In this document: positions 14,656 through 22,524 of the stretch, piece after piece
Numbering within the stretch: position 1 is the stretch's first letter
Layout of the letters: the number at the start of each line of letters is the position of its first letter
DNA from: an uncultured Alistipes sp.
GTDB taxonomy: Bacteria; Bacteroidota; Bacteroidia; Bacteroidales; Rikenellaceae
Reading direction: 5' to 3'
Length of the DNA stretch: 37,003 nt
NCBI GenBank assembly: GCA_910584485.1
Contig: CAJUAV010000005.1
Coordinates: 1 to 37,003, forward strand
The notes under the pieces: model-generated
The model's input: only the letters and a program-made list of their open reading frames with translations
Database searches by the model: none
Told to the model about the DNA's origin: nothing
Made by a program: the position numbers and the translations under genes

Positions 14656-15009
14656 ATGGAGAAACGGCGCGAAACGGCGTCGGCGAAGCCGGCGAACGAA
14701 CGGCAGGCGGCCGACAAGCAGGCGATTACGCTGAAAGTGCTGGGCCGCAACTACCGCTTCACCATCGACCGCGACCGCGAAGAGGTCTACCGACTGGCCG
14801 AACGCGAAACGAGCAAGTCGCTGGCGGACATCATGACGACGCGGATGGTCGACTGGGACGAGGCGGACTATCTGGCGATGGCCGTGCTGACGTTCGCCAT
14901 CGACAACATCGATCTGCGCCGCAGCCGCGAGGTGGGCGGCGAGGAGCTGCAGCGGCTCGCCGCGCTCGACGAGGAGCTGGGCACGTATCTTGATACCCGA
15001 ATCGAATGA
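14656..15009 (+). CDS. zapA: Cell division protein ZapA
   Basis: A 117-aa ZapA-family protein, which binds FtsZ and bundles protofilaments at the division ring. After a polar N-terminal tail (1-20), the globular head reads ITLKVLGRNYRFTIDRDREE. This is the usual beta-hairpin with G-R-x-Y/F pattern, followed by VYRLAERE and a long C-terminal coiled-coil helix with ...LTFAIDNIDLR.... It follows the coiled-coil gene closely and precedes the probable 6S RNA and rny. A zapA-ssrS neighbourhood is also known in proteobacteria. Confidence 0.9.
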   Translation: MEKRRETASAKPANERQAADKQAITLKVLGRNYRFTIDRDREEVYRLAERETSKSLADIMTTRMVDWDEADYLAMAVLTFAIDNIDLRRSREVGGEELQRLAALDEELGTYLDTRIE

Positions 15010-15185
15010 CCGCAGGGCGGGGGCGCATGCGAAAGCGCGCCGCACGCCGCGGACGACGGAACGGAAAGCGCACCGTTCGTCCGAACGATCGAAACAACGA
15101 GGTTCTTTTACATACCGAACAGAAGAGGGGCGGTTTCCGCCGACGACCGCGCTGCGGCGCTGCGGAGAAGCCCCGAAACCAGAAT

Positions 15186-15397
15186 CTACCCGCATAGATT
15201 CCTTAACAGCTTTGCGAAACTGAACACTTTTTACATTGGGGTTCGCTCGCGGCGCTTCAAAATCAGGCCTTGACCCGCAAGGGTGTCCGCGCTTTCGGGC
15301 GCGTACCGTTGGAAGATTGCGATTGTCGGAGTCCCCACACATGACAATCTTCGCAGATTCGTCAAACAAGGTTTAAGGAATCCTATGCGGTTTTTTT
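15186..15397 (+). ncRNA. ssrS: Probable 6S RNA
   Basis: The 467-base gap between zapA and rny holds a rod-like RNA of about 210 bases. A long closing helix joins 15190-15206 (CCGCATAGATTCCTTAA) with 15373-15390 (TTAAGGAATCCTATGCGG), 17 pairs with one bulged base. Seven T follow directly at 15391-15397. Inside are a GC hairpin near 15286-15306 and another formed by GATTGTC (about 15320) with GACAATC (about 15345). Size, terminal helix, terminator position and location beside zapA match 6S RNA, which sequesters RNA polymerase holoenzyme. I could not trace the central bubble with certainty. No standard promoter was found in 15010-15185, a GC-rich stretch without a gene. Confidence 0.72.
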
Positions 15398-15476
15398 ATG
15401 AAACAAACCCTCGGAGCGGCGCATCCGCCCCGAACCAAAACACCTATATTAATCGTTTAAAACCGAAATTCAGATC

Positions 15477-17021
15477 ATGAATACCGTAGTAATCGCCTTG
15501 ATTGCGGCCGTCGTCGCCGTTGCGGTCTACGTCCTCGTCACCAACCTGGTGATGAAGACCTCGATCCGCAAACGACGCGAGGCTGCTCTCAAAGAGGCCG
15601 AGGCCGAAGGCGAAATGTTGAAAAAGGAGAAGATGCTCCAGGCGAAGGAGCACTTCATGCAGCTCAAGAGCAACCACGACCGCCAGGTCAACGAGCGCAA
15701 CCAGAAGCTCCAGCAGAGCGAGCAGCGCGCCAAGCAGCTCGAACAGAACCTGCAGAACCAGCAGCGCGACTTGGAGCAGAAGCTCAAGGAGAACGACCGC
15801 CTCAAGGAGCAGATGCAGAACCAGCTCCAGCTGCTCGAGCACAAGAAGGAGGAGATCGACCAGATGCGCCGCGAGCAGAACGTGCGGCTGGAGCAGATCT
15901 CGGGTTTGAGCTCCGAGGAGGCCAAGAACATCCTCGTCGAGAACATGAAGGCCGAGGCCAAGAGCGAGGCGGCGGCCTACATCAACGAGACGATCGAGGA
16001 GGCGCGCATGACCGCCACGAAGGAGGCCAAGCGCATCATCGTCGCTTCGATCCAGCGAGTGGCGACCGAGACGGCCATCGAGAATGCCGTGACGGTCTTC
16101 AACATCGAAAGCGACGAGGTGAAGGGCCGCATCATCGGCCGCGAGGGTCGCAACATCCGTGCGCTGGAGGCCGCCACGGGGATCGAAATCATCGTCGACG
16201 ACACCCCCGAGGCGATTATTTTGAGCGGCTTCGATCCCGTCCGCCGCGAAATCGCCCGTCTGGCGCTGCACCAGCTCGTGACCGACGGCCGCATCCATCC
16301 CGCCCGCATCGAGGAGGTGGTGGCCAAGGTCAAGAAACAGATCGAGGAGGAGATCGTCGAGGTCGGCAAGCGCACGGCGATCGACCTGGGCATCCACGGC
16401 CTGCATCCCGAACTCATCCGTCTGATCGGTAAGATGAAATACCGCTCGTCGTACGGTCAGAACTTGTTGCAGCACGCCCGCGAGACGGCCAACCTGGCCG
16501 GCATCATGGCCGTCGAACTGGGACTGAACCCGAAGACGGCGCGTCGTGCGGGTCTGCTGCACGACATCGGCAAGGTGCCCGACGACGAGCCCGAACTGCC
16601 GCACGCACTCATCGGCATGAAGCTGGCCGAGAAATACAAGGAGAAGGCCGAGGTCTGCAACGCCATCGGCGCCCACCACGACGAGATGGAGATGACGTCG
16701 CTCATCGCCCCCATCATCCAGGTCTGCGACGCCATTTCGGGCGCCCGCCCGGGTGCCCGCCGCGAGGTGGTCGAGAGCTACATCAAGCGCCTGAAGGAGA
16801 TGGAGGACATCGCGCTGTCGTACCCGGGTGTGGTGAAGACCTACGCCATTCAGGCGGGTCGCGAGCTGCGCGTGATCGTCGGCGCCGACAAACTTTCGGA
16901 CCAGGAGTCGGAGAGCCTCTCGCACGATATCGCCAAGAAGATTCAGGACGAAATGACCTACCCGGGTCAGGTGAAGATCACCGTGATCCGCGAGACGCGT
17001 GCCGTCTCCTACGCGAAGTAG
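15477..17021 (+). CDS. rny: Ribonuclease Y
   Basis: A 514-aa membrane-anchored endoribonuclease that initiates mRNA decay. It has one N-terminal transmembrane helix (about 3-24), then a long Lys/Glu/Gln-rich coiled coil (about 28-190). A KH domain with GRIIGREGRNIRALE follows at about 218-232. The HD domain contains HARETANLAG and LLHDIGKVPD (about 361-370), whose His-Asp pair binds the metal. The order and length are standard for RNase Y. The start ATG 15477 lies just before the membrane helix. It is downstream of the probable 6S RNA; whether it has its own promoter is unclear. A strong terminator begins 20 bases after the stop. Confidence 0.97.
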   Translation: MNTVVIALIAAVVAVAVYVLVTNLVMKTSIRKRREAALKEAEAEGEMLKKEKMLQAKEHFMQLKSNHDRQVNERNQKLQQSEQRAKQLEQNLQNQQRDLEQKLKENDRLKEQMQNQLQLLEHKKEEIDQMRREQNVRLEQISGLSSEEAKNILVENMKAEAKSEAAAYINETIEEARMTATKEAKRIIVASIQRVATETAIENAVTVFNIESDEVKGRIIGREGRNIRALEAATGIEIIVDDTPEAIILSGFDPVRREIARLALHQLVTDGRIHPARIEEVVAKVKKQIEEEIVEVGKRTAIDLGIHGLHPELIRLIGKMKYRSSYGQNLLQHARETANLAGIMAVELGLNPKTARRAGLLHDIGKVPDDEPELPHALIGMKLAEKYKEKAEVCNAIGAHHDEMEMTSLIAPIIQVCDAISGARPGARREVVESYIKRLKEMEDIALSYPGVVKTYAIQAGRELRVIVGADKLSDQESESLSHDIAKKIQDEMTYPGQVKITVIRETRAVSYAK

Positions 17022-17041
17022 GTGTGCGGTCGTTCGAACGA

Positions 17042-17077
17042 AAAGGCCCTCCTCGCCGACAGGCGGGGAGGGCCTTT
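17042..17077 (+). terminator. Rho-independent terminator of rny
   Basis: AAAGGCCCTCC pairs with GGAGGGCCTTT, extended inward by TCGCC/GGCGG, around a short GACA loop. The 3' end reads CTTTCC. Confidence 0.85.
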
Positions 17078-17090
17078 CCGTATGCGGAGA

Positions 17091-17960
17091 GGGGGGCGAT
17101 GGCGCGCCATCAGCAGCCCGCAGCTGTCGGCGGCGAAGGCCCGCAGCTCGCATAAGGCTCGTTGTGTGCGTTTCGCAAGCTGCTGCCTGAAGGTCGCACG
17201 CAGGTGCGCACCGTTCGCCGCCGCCCCATGCGGCTGAACGGCAATCTCGCGTCGAGCCGCTCGAACTGCCTCCTGCCGCCGGCGTCGAACTTGTCGGTTC
17301 GACCTCGTAAGAGGTCGGCAATCCGCAGCGTCCCCTGCGAAGGTCTGCCTCGTAAACGTCGCGTCCCTTCGCAAGTCGCTGCCCGTGTGAGGATCGTATG
17401 AACGCGCAGGTTCGACGTCGTAGACGTCGGCAGCCCGCAGCCGCCCCCTGGCGGAGGGCTGCAACTCGCCGAATGGCTCGCGGCAGGCCTCTCCGCTCGG
17501 CTGCGGGCCGGTCGCAACACGTTCGATCCCGCAAGGATTGGCGGGTCGCTCCGTTACAACGGGGTTTTGCCTCGGAGGTACCTCGGCGGGCTGTCGCATG
17601 TCATCGCATGCCGCAGGATTCGATCCCATAAGGGATCGGCGGGCCGAAGCCTCCGCGCGCTTGAGGCCCGCAGTTTTGGCAAACATGCGCGTCCTCCGCA
17701 GGCTTCGGCCCGAGCGGCCGTATCGCGCGTAAAGCGTGTGCCGTTCGCCATCGCTCTCTGCGGCGGACGGCCATCTTATGTCGGAGCGCTCGATATGCCC
17801 TCCTGCCGTCGTCTGCGAACGTGCTCCCGCAACGCTTTCGCGCAGCCTCCCGCAGCCTCCAGAAAAAAGGCCCGCAACCCGCACGAGGCTCGTTGCGCGC
17901 CTCCGCAGGCTTCGGCCCGAGTACCGTCGTGCAGTGCCGCGGCCGCCCGCGCATCGCCCG
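17091..17960 (+). repeat. Intergenic hairpin-repeat cluster 4 (densest)
   Basis: Of the 1,032-base gap between rny and the C10 peptidase, nearly all is repeat. Modules: 17098-17111 (GATGGC/GCCATC), 17301-17316 (GACCTC/GAGGTC, loop GTAA), 17414-17428 (GACGTC/GACGTC, loop GTA), 17525-17539 (GATCC/GGATT, degenerate), 17575-17584 (palindrome GAGGTACCTC) and 17622-17637 (GATCCC/GGGATC, loop ATAA). Constant segments follow each one. Long second hairpins are clear at 17429-17466 and 17639-17672. Third-type segments CCTCCGCAGGCTTCGGCCCGAG lie near 17694 and 17904. Two copies of a longer GC-rich module (17205-17285, 17735-17825) match 1508-1605. No gene is supported here. Confidence 0.78.
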
Positions 17961-18053
17961 TTTCGCCTGTTGGCGCATTTTTTGACCGGGAAAGAGCCTA
18001 CTTTCGCGAAAAATTCGTAACTTGCTCCTCGGAATCTTTTAATCAGAGGTTAT

Positions 18054-19850
18054 ATGAAACAGTTATGCTCCTTCTTGCTGCTGCTCGCGGCGGCGCTGCT
18101 CCCCTTCGACGGGTCGGCGGCACCCGTTACGGTCAGCCGGGCACAGGCTCGGGCGGCCGCCTTCTTCGCACAGTCGGCAGCCACGCGTACGACCCCGCAG
18201 CTGCGGCTGGTGTGGGACGGCGAAACGGCCCGCACGCGCTCGTCGGCCGAACCTGCGCTCTACGTATTCAATCGAACCGATGCCCCGGGCTTCGTGATCG
18301 TGGCGGGCGACGATGCCGCCGCACCCGTGCTCGGCTATTCGTTCGAGAACCGCTTCGGCGATGTGAACCGCATGCCCGCGAACCTGCGCTACTGGCTGGA
18401 GGGTATGCGCGACATGATCCTCGACGCGCGTGCGCAAGGGCTGTCCGCCGATGCGGCGTGGAGTGCGCCGAGCAAGGCTTCGACGCCCGTTCGGGAGCTG
18501 CATACGGCGCTCTGGGATCAGACTCGCCCTTATAACGACGAGTGCCCGATCCTGCCGAACGGCACGGAGCGCGCCGTGACGGGCTGTATCCAGACCGCCG
18601 AGGCGATCGTGATGAAATACCACCGCTGGCCGCAGAGCGTGAACAAGACGCTGCCGACCTACAAGACCAAGACGCTGGGGCAGACCATTCCGAGCCGCAC
18701 GATGGGCTCGTTCGATTACGATCTGCTCCCCGACGTCTACGATGCCAATGCCACGGAGGCCCAGCGCAAGGAGGTCGCACGGCTGATGGCCGATCTCGGC
18801 GTCCTGAACCAGGCCAACTACAACTACTCGAAGAACGGCGGTACGGGCGCCTATTCGACCGACCAGTACACGGGGCTGGTGACGGTGCTCGGATACGACA
18901 AGTCGGCCACGCTCGAGAATCGCCCGGGCTACTCCGATGCGGAGTGGATCGAGCTGCTGCGCAAGGAGATCGCCGAAAACCGCCCCGTCCTCTATTCGGG
19001 CTCGGGCCAGGAGGGCGGCCACGCCTTCGTGCTCGACGGTTCGTCGGACGGCCCCGAGTTCTATTTCAACTGGGGCTGGAGCGGCTCGGGCAACGGCTGG
19101 TACTCGGTAGCCGCCGTCGGTTCGAACCACCCCTTCCCGCAGGGACAGGATGCGATCATCGGCCTGAAGCCCGATCCGAACGGCACCTCGCAGCATGCGG
19201 ATAAGCTGGTGATCGGTGCGCAGGACGAGTACGCCGGTTTGATCTCCGGCACCGACCGCATCGTCGCCAACACGCCCTTTACGGTCGCCCAGTTCGGCTA
19301 TGTCTGGAACATGGGCGCCACGACCTACGACGGCAAGATCGCCCTGGCGGTCTACGCGGCCGACGGCACGCAGAAGGAGTTCGTCCGCATGACTGTCGGC
19401 GGGCAGCAGGCCACCGAAATCGCCTATTCGGTGCCGGCAGGGCGTGGTAAAGCCTATAATGCTCTGACCTGCCAGATCGCCGGTCCGATTCGCCCGGGCG
19501 ACCGCATCGCGGGCGCGTTCTGGAACCGTTCGGCGAAGCGGTGGGAGCGCATGCGCGCCTACACGGAGGCCACCTCGGCCGAAATTCTGCTCATGGCCGA
19601 GGCGCTGAATGCCGAGGCGATCGCGGCGGCCACGTCGCTCGCCTATGAGCGGACGGGCAAGAAGATCACCTTGCAGACGATCGCCGACCTGAAATGCCGC
19701 ATTACGGACGGCAGCGGCGCCGTGAAGTACGACGCGACGACGAGCGACGCCGCCGTGACGATCGACGCTTCGAAGTGGGCGGCGGGCACCTATACGCTGA
19801 CCCTCACGGCCGACGGCGGCGCACCCTATACGCTGCGCCTCGTGCTGTAA
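18054..19850 (+). CDS. Secreted C10-family cysteine peptidase (streptopain-like)
   Basis: A 598-aa secreted protease of the SpeB/interpain group. The signal peptide ends at about residue 22 (MKQLCSFLLLLAAALLPF). An inhibitory prodomain follows (about 24-140). Catalytic landmarks: Cys178 in TGCIQTAEAIVMKYHRWP, His323 in GGHAFVLDG, and the N-W pair at 339-340 in YFNWGWSG. Family members usually read GCVATAMAQ at the cysteine, so IQTAEA is slightly divergent, but all catalytic residues are present. About 230 residues follow the protease domain and probably form beta-sandwich modules. It heads a two-gene unit with the lipoprotein at 19880. No convincing promoter box was found upstream. Related enzymes in Bacteroides act on host proteins; the target here is unknown. 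Confidence 0.9.
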   Translation: MKQLCSFLLLLAAALLPFDGSAAPVTVSRAQARAAAFFAQSAATRTTPQLRLVWDGETARTRSSAEPALYVFNRTDAPGFVIVAGDDAAAPVLGYSFENRFGDVNRMPANLRYWLEGMRDMILDARAQGLSADAAWSAPSKASTPVRELHTALWDQTRPYNDECPILPNGTERAVTGCIQTAEAIVMKYHRWPQSVNKTLPTYKTKTLGQTIPSRTMGSFDYDLLPDVYDANATEAQRKEVARLMADLGVLNQANYNYSKNGGTGAYSTDQYTGLVTVLGYDKSATLENRPGYSDAEWIELLRKEIAENRPVLYSGSGQEGGHAFVLDGSSDGPEFYFNWGWSGSGNGWYSVAAVGSNHPFPQGQDAIIGLKPDPNGTSQHADKLVIGAQDEYAGLISGTDRIVANTPFTVAQFGYVWNMGATTYDGKIALAVYAADGTQKEFVRMTVGGQQATEIAYSVPAGRGKAYNALTCQIAGPIRPGDRIAGAFWNRSAKRWERMRAYTEATSAEILLMAEALNAEAIAAATSLAYERTGKKITLQTIADLKCRITDGSGAVKYDATTSDAAVTIDASKWAAGTYTLTLTADGGAPYTLRLVL

Positions 19851-19879
19851 TCCGATAACCGATAAAAATGCTTACGACC

Positions 19880-20977
19880 ATGAAAAAATATTCGATCTAT
19901 TTGCTCGCCGCAGCGGCAGGCCTGCTCGCGACGGCGTGCGGGGGGGGCTCGGATTCGGTGGATACCGCATCGGAGGTGACCTTCACGACCGAGATCACGC
20001 GTGTCGGCGTACTGACCGAACTGGCCGACGGGGCGCAGATGTGCCTCTACGTCGCCAAAGGTTCCACCGTCAGCCGCACGGACGAGCTGCACAAGGCGGT
20101 TCGTCAGAGCGGCGTCTGGAAGGGGAGCCCCTCCGTGACGCTGCAGCCCGAAGAGGAGCGACGCCTTTTCGCCATCTATCCCTTCGACCAGAACGCGGCC
20201 GATCCGACGGCCTATCCCGTGACGGTGGCCGCCCAGGAGGATGTTCTCTTTTCGGGTGCCGGCGCCCTCGTGACCTACCAGAAACCCGCGGCCAGCCTCA
20301 AGATGCGGCATGCGATGGCGATGCTCGCCTTCGATATCCGCAGCTACGTCGGCGGTACGCTGCAATCGGTGACGGTGGCCGACGAAGCCGCTTTCCCGAC
20401 CGAGGGTACGCTGCGCGTCTCGAGCGGCCGCATCACGGAGACCAAACGGGGTGCCTACACCCACGCCTGCAACGTCAAGCTCTCGCAGGGGGGCGGGACG
20501 GGCGATGCCGCCGCCTTCTTCGTGATTCCCTTCACGGCGAAGACTTCGACGCAGCTGACGCTGACCGTCGACGGCAAGGCCTACGCCTGCAGCCTGCCCG
20601 CGCAGCTCTACGACCGCGGCACGAAATACGTGCTGCACCTCAACCTGACCGAGGCGGGGCTGACGCTGCTGGAGGATCAGACCGAGACGGTGTCGCTCGA
20701 CGAGCCGGGCAGCGGTCTGCCGACGGGCGAGCCTTACAGTCTGCTGCGCGTGACGCACAACGCGACGGATTTCACCGTGCCGACGGTGGCGGGCACCGGT
20801 GCCTACGGCTACATCCACTGGGGTGTCGAGGGGGCGGCCGAGCGCTACGAGGCGGGTAAGAAATATGTCTATCCCTCTGCGCAGCCCTATGTTGTCGCGA
20901 TCGACCTGTGGAATGCGACGGGCGTGCAGTTCGGATCGCTGACGGGGGTTTCGGAGATCGACTTTTCGAAATTCTGA
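19880..20977 (+). CDS. Fimbrillin-like surface lipoprotein
   Basis: A 365-aa lipoprotein. The signal peptide ends in the lipobox LATAC, with Cys20 as lipidation site, followed by GGGSDSVD. That sequence is weakly acidic and may support surface export. The body shows the FimA/Mfa-type pattern of two beta-sandwich regions: an early segment with LFAIYPFDQ, then LKMRHAMAMLAFDI (a hallmark of fimbrillin-like proteins) and a later FFVIPF segment. Assignment is to the fold, not to a particular fimbria. The ATG at 19880 is preferred over one at 19868 because it gives a proper signal peptide. It lies 29 bases after the C10 peptidase. A cognate small inhibitor, usual next to C10 peptidases in Bacteroides, is absent. 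Confidence 0.75.
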   Translation: MKKYSIYLLAAAAGLLATACGGGSDSVDTASEVTFTTEITRVGVLTELADGAQMCLYVAKGSTVSRTDELHKAVRQSGVWKGSPSVTLQPEEERRLFAIYPFDQNAADPTAYPVTVAAQEDVLFSGAGALVTYQKPAASLKMRHAMAMLAFDIRSYVGGTLQSVTVADEAAFPTEGTLRVSSGRITETKRGAYTHACNVKLSQGGGTGDAAAFFVIPFTAKTSTQLTLTVDGKAYACSLPAQLYDRGTKYVLHLNLTEAGLTLLEDQTETVSLDEPGSGLPTGEPYSLLRVTHNATDFTVPTVAGTGAYGYIHWGVEGAAERYEAGKKYVYPSAQPYVVAIDLWNATGVQFGSLTGVSEIDFSKF

Positions 20978-20999
20978 TTCGGCCCTTGCGGCTTATGCA

Positions 21000-21036
21000 G
21001 ACGGCTGTCCGAATCGCTCGGGCAGCCGTCTTTTTT
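21000..21036 (+). terminator. Terminator of the C10 peptidase/lipoprotein unit
   Basis: GACGGCTG (21000-21007) pairs with CAGCCGTC (21023-21030), with extra CCGA/TCGG pairing in the loop, followed by six T at 21031-21036. Its T run overlaps the -33 element of the manA promoter. Confidence 0.9.
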
Positions 21037-21064
21037 GGGAAACGATAAAATTTGCCTATATTTG
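21034..21064 (+). promoter_or_regulatory. manA promoter
   Basis: TTTG at 21034-21037, a 19-base spacer, then TATATTTG at 21057-21064. The predicted start near 21071 excludes an upstream TTG start codon for manA. Confidence 0.85.
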
Positions 21065-21120
21065 TATTTCCGCATCGTTCGGCGAGGTTGCGAAAACGAG
21101 GCCGCATGCGGAGCGTGACG

Positions 21121-22113
21121 ATGCTGAAATTCGAACCGATACTGAAATCCGTGCTGTGGGGAGGCGAAAAAATCGCCTCCTACAAGGGGATTGCGACCGA
21201 CCTGCACCGCATCGGCGAGAGCTGGGAGTTGTCGGGACTGCCCGAAAACTGCTCGGTGGTCGCCGAGGGGCCCGATCGGGGGATGCGGCTCGATGCGCTG
21301 CTCGCCCGCGAGGGCGGACGGCTGCTCGGCAAGGCCAACTACGCCCGCTTCGGCAACGAATTTCCGCTGCTCGTCAAGTTCATCGATGCGCAGCAGGACC
21401 TCTCGATCCAAGTGCATCCGAACGATGCGCTGGCGGCGGAGCTCCACGGCGCCCGCCACGGCAAGACGGAGATGTGGTACGTCGTTTCGGCCGATGCCGA
21501 TGCCCGTCTGAAGGTCGGCTTCCGTCGGGAGGTCTCCCCTGCGGAGTATGAGGCGGCCGTGGCGAACCATACGATCGCCGATCTGCTGGCCGATTACCGC
21601 GTGGAGGAGGGCGACCTCTTCTTCCTGCCTGCGGGGCGAGTCCATGCGATCGGGGCGGGTTCGTTCGTGCTCGAAATCCAGCAGACCTCCGACATCACCT
21701 ACCGCATTTACGACTACGGCCGGCTCGGCGTCGACGGCCGTCCCCGCGAGCTGCATACCGAACTGGCGAAGCGGGCGATCGATTTCACGGTGCAGGACGA
21801 CTACCGGACCCCCTACGAGGCGGTCCGCGATCGGGCCGTGCCGCTGGTTCGCAGCCCCTATTTCACGGCGATGCTGTTCGAGCTGACGGCGGCGCAGACC
21901 CTCGATCTGGCGTGGCTCGATTCGTTCGTCGTGGCGGTCTGTACCGCGGGTGCGGGCTTTCTGCGTGACGACCGCGGCGAGCGGATGCCCCTGCGCCGCG
22001 GCGAAACGGTGCTCGTGCCCGCCTCGGCCCGCTGCCTGACCTTCGAACCCGCGGCCGATGCCTCGGAGCCGTTCCGTCTGCTGACGGGATGGGTCGAGGA
22101 GGAGGTGCGCTGA
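21121..22113 (+). CDS. manA: Mannose-6-phosphate isomerase, class I
   Basis: A 330-aa zinc enzyme interconverting fructose 6-phosphate and mannose 6-phosphate, supplying GDP-mannose/fucose synthesis and mannose use. Zinc ligands by motif: Gln97 and His99 in SIQVHPND, Glu117 in GKTEMWY, His175 in AGRVHAI. The N-terminal FEPILKSVLWGG and ESWELSG segments are characteristic. This is the short Bacillus-like form lacking the extra domain of the E. coli enzyme. Start: ATG 21121 (MLKFEPIL) fits family N-termini; ATG 21106 would add five residues. It has its own promoter. No terminator is obvious on this strand in the 168 bases that follow. Confidence 0.93.
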   Translation: MLKFEPILKSVLWGGEKIASYKGIATDLHRIGESWELSGLPENCSVVAEGPDRGMRLDALLAREGGRLLGKANYARFGNEFPLLVKFIDAQQDLSIQVHPNDALAAELHGARHGKTEMWYVVSADADARLKVGFRREVSPAEYEAAVANHTIADLLADYRVEEGDLFFLPAGRVHAIGAGSFVLEIQQTSDITYRIYDYGRLGVDGRPRELHTELAKRAIDFTVQDDYRTPYEAVRDRAVPLVRSPYFTAMLFELTAAQTLDLAWLDSFVVAVCTAGAGFLRDDRGERMPLRRGETVLVPASARCLTFEPAADASEPFRLLTGWVEEEVR

Positions 22114-22281
22114 CAGACACCCCTCTTTTGTTCTTTTCGAGCGATTTTTCGGCTGCGCTGCGGATGCGGCGCAGAGCCTTGTCTTGCCTCTTCAGCGCGA
22201 GCGGGGGGCGATTCGGGCATGACCGGTATCGGCGCGCCGGCTTTCGATGCTGTGTGCGGCGACGGGGGACGTTCGATGAAT

Positions 22282-22323
22282 AAAAAAAGAAAAGGACAAA
22301 TCGGCCCTTCAGGCGATTTGTCC
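22282..22323 (-). terminator. Terminator of tRNA-Leu(UAG)
   Basis: On the minus strand, a perfect 10-bp stem (GGACAAATCG/CGATTTGTCC, 22314-22323 with 22294-22303), a 10-base loop, then TTTTCTTTTTTT. It starts 9 bases past the tRNA. Confidence 0.92.
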
Positions 22324-22331
22324 CCGATGCG

Positions 22332-22413
22332 TGCGGATAAAGGGACTCGAACCCCCACGCCGTAAGGCATCAGATCCTAAGTCTGACGTGGCTACCAATT
22401 ACACCATATCCGC
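22332..22413 (-). tRNA. tRNA-Leu, anticodon UAG
   Basis: An 82-base tRNA gene. Acceptor GCGGATA/TATCCGC, a D-loop with TTGGTAG, and anticodon stem TCAGA/TCTGA closing the loop CTTAGGA, giving anticodon TAG. It has the extended variable arm typical of Leu and a T-arm with TTCGAGT. The discriminator base is A. CCA is not encoded. It has its own promoter (22423-22452) and terminator. Confidence 0.96.
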
Positions 22414-22422
22414 AGCTTCGGA

Positions 22423-22452
22423 CAAAGATATGCAAAAAATCGCAAATCGCAA
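22423..22452 (-). promoter_or_regulatory. Promoter of tRNA-Leu(UAG)
   Basis: On the minus strand, TTG (22450-22452), a 19-base spacer, then TATCTTTG (22423-22430), ending about 10 bases before the mature 5' end. Confidence 0.8.
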
Positions 22453-22524
22453 CAGCCGAGCCCGTCGGATTCCGTTTTTTTGCGTACTTTTGTCCCTCCG
22501 AAACCGTTTCGAAACCGCTCCGCC

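Noticed and set aside
15444..17534. A 696-codon minus-strand open frame antisense to rny
   Set aside because: Leu/Val/Asp-rich mirror of the rny coiled coil and KH/HD coding sequence.
17091..17960. A CRISPR array as explanation of the repeats
   Set aside because: Units are not evenly spaced, repeats are not identical, there are no unique spacers of constant length, and no cas genes are present.
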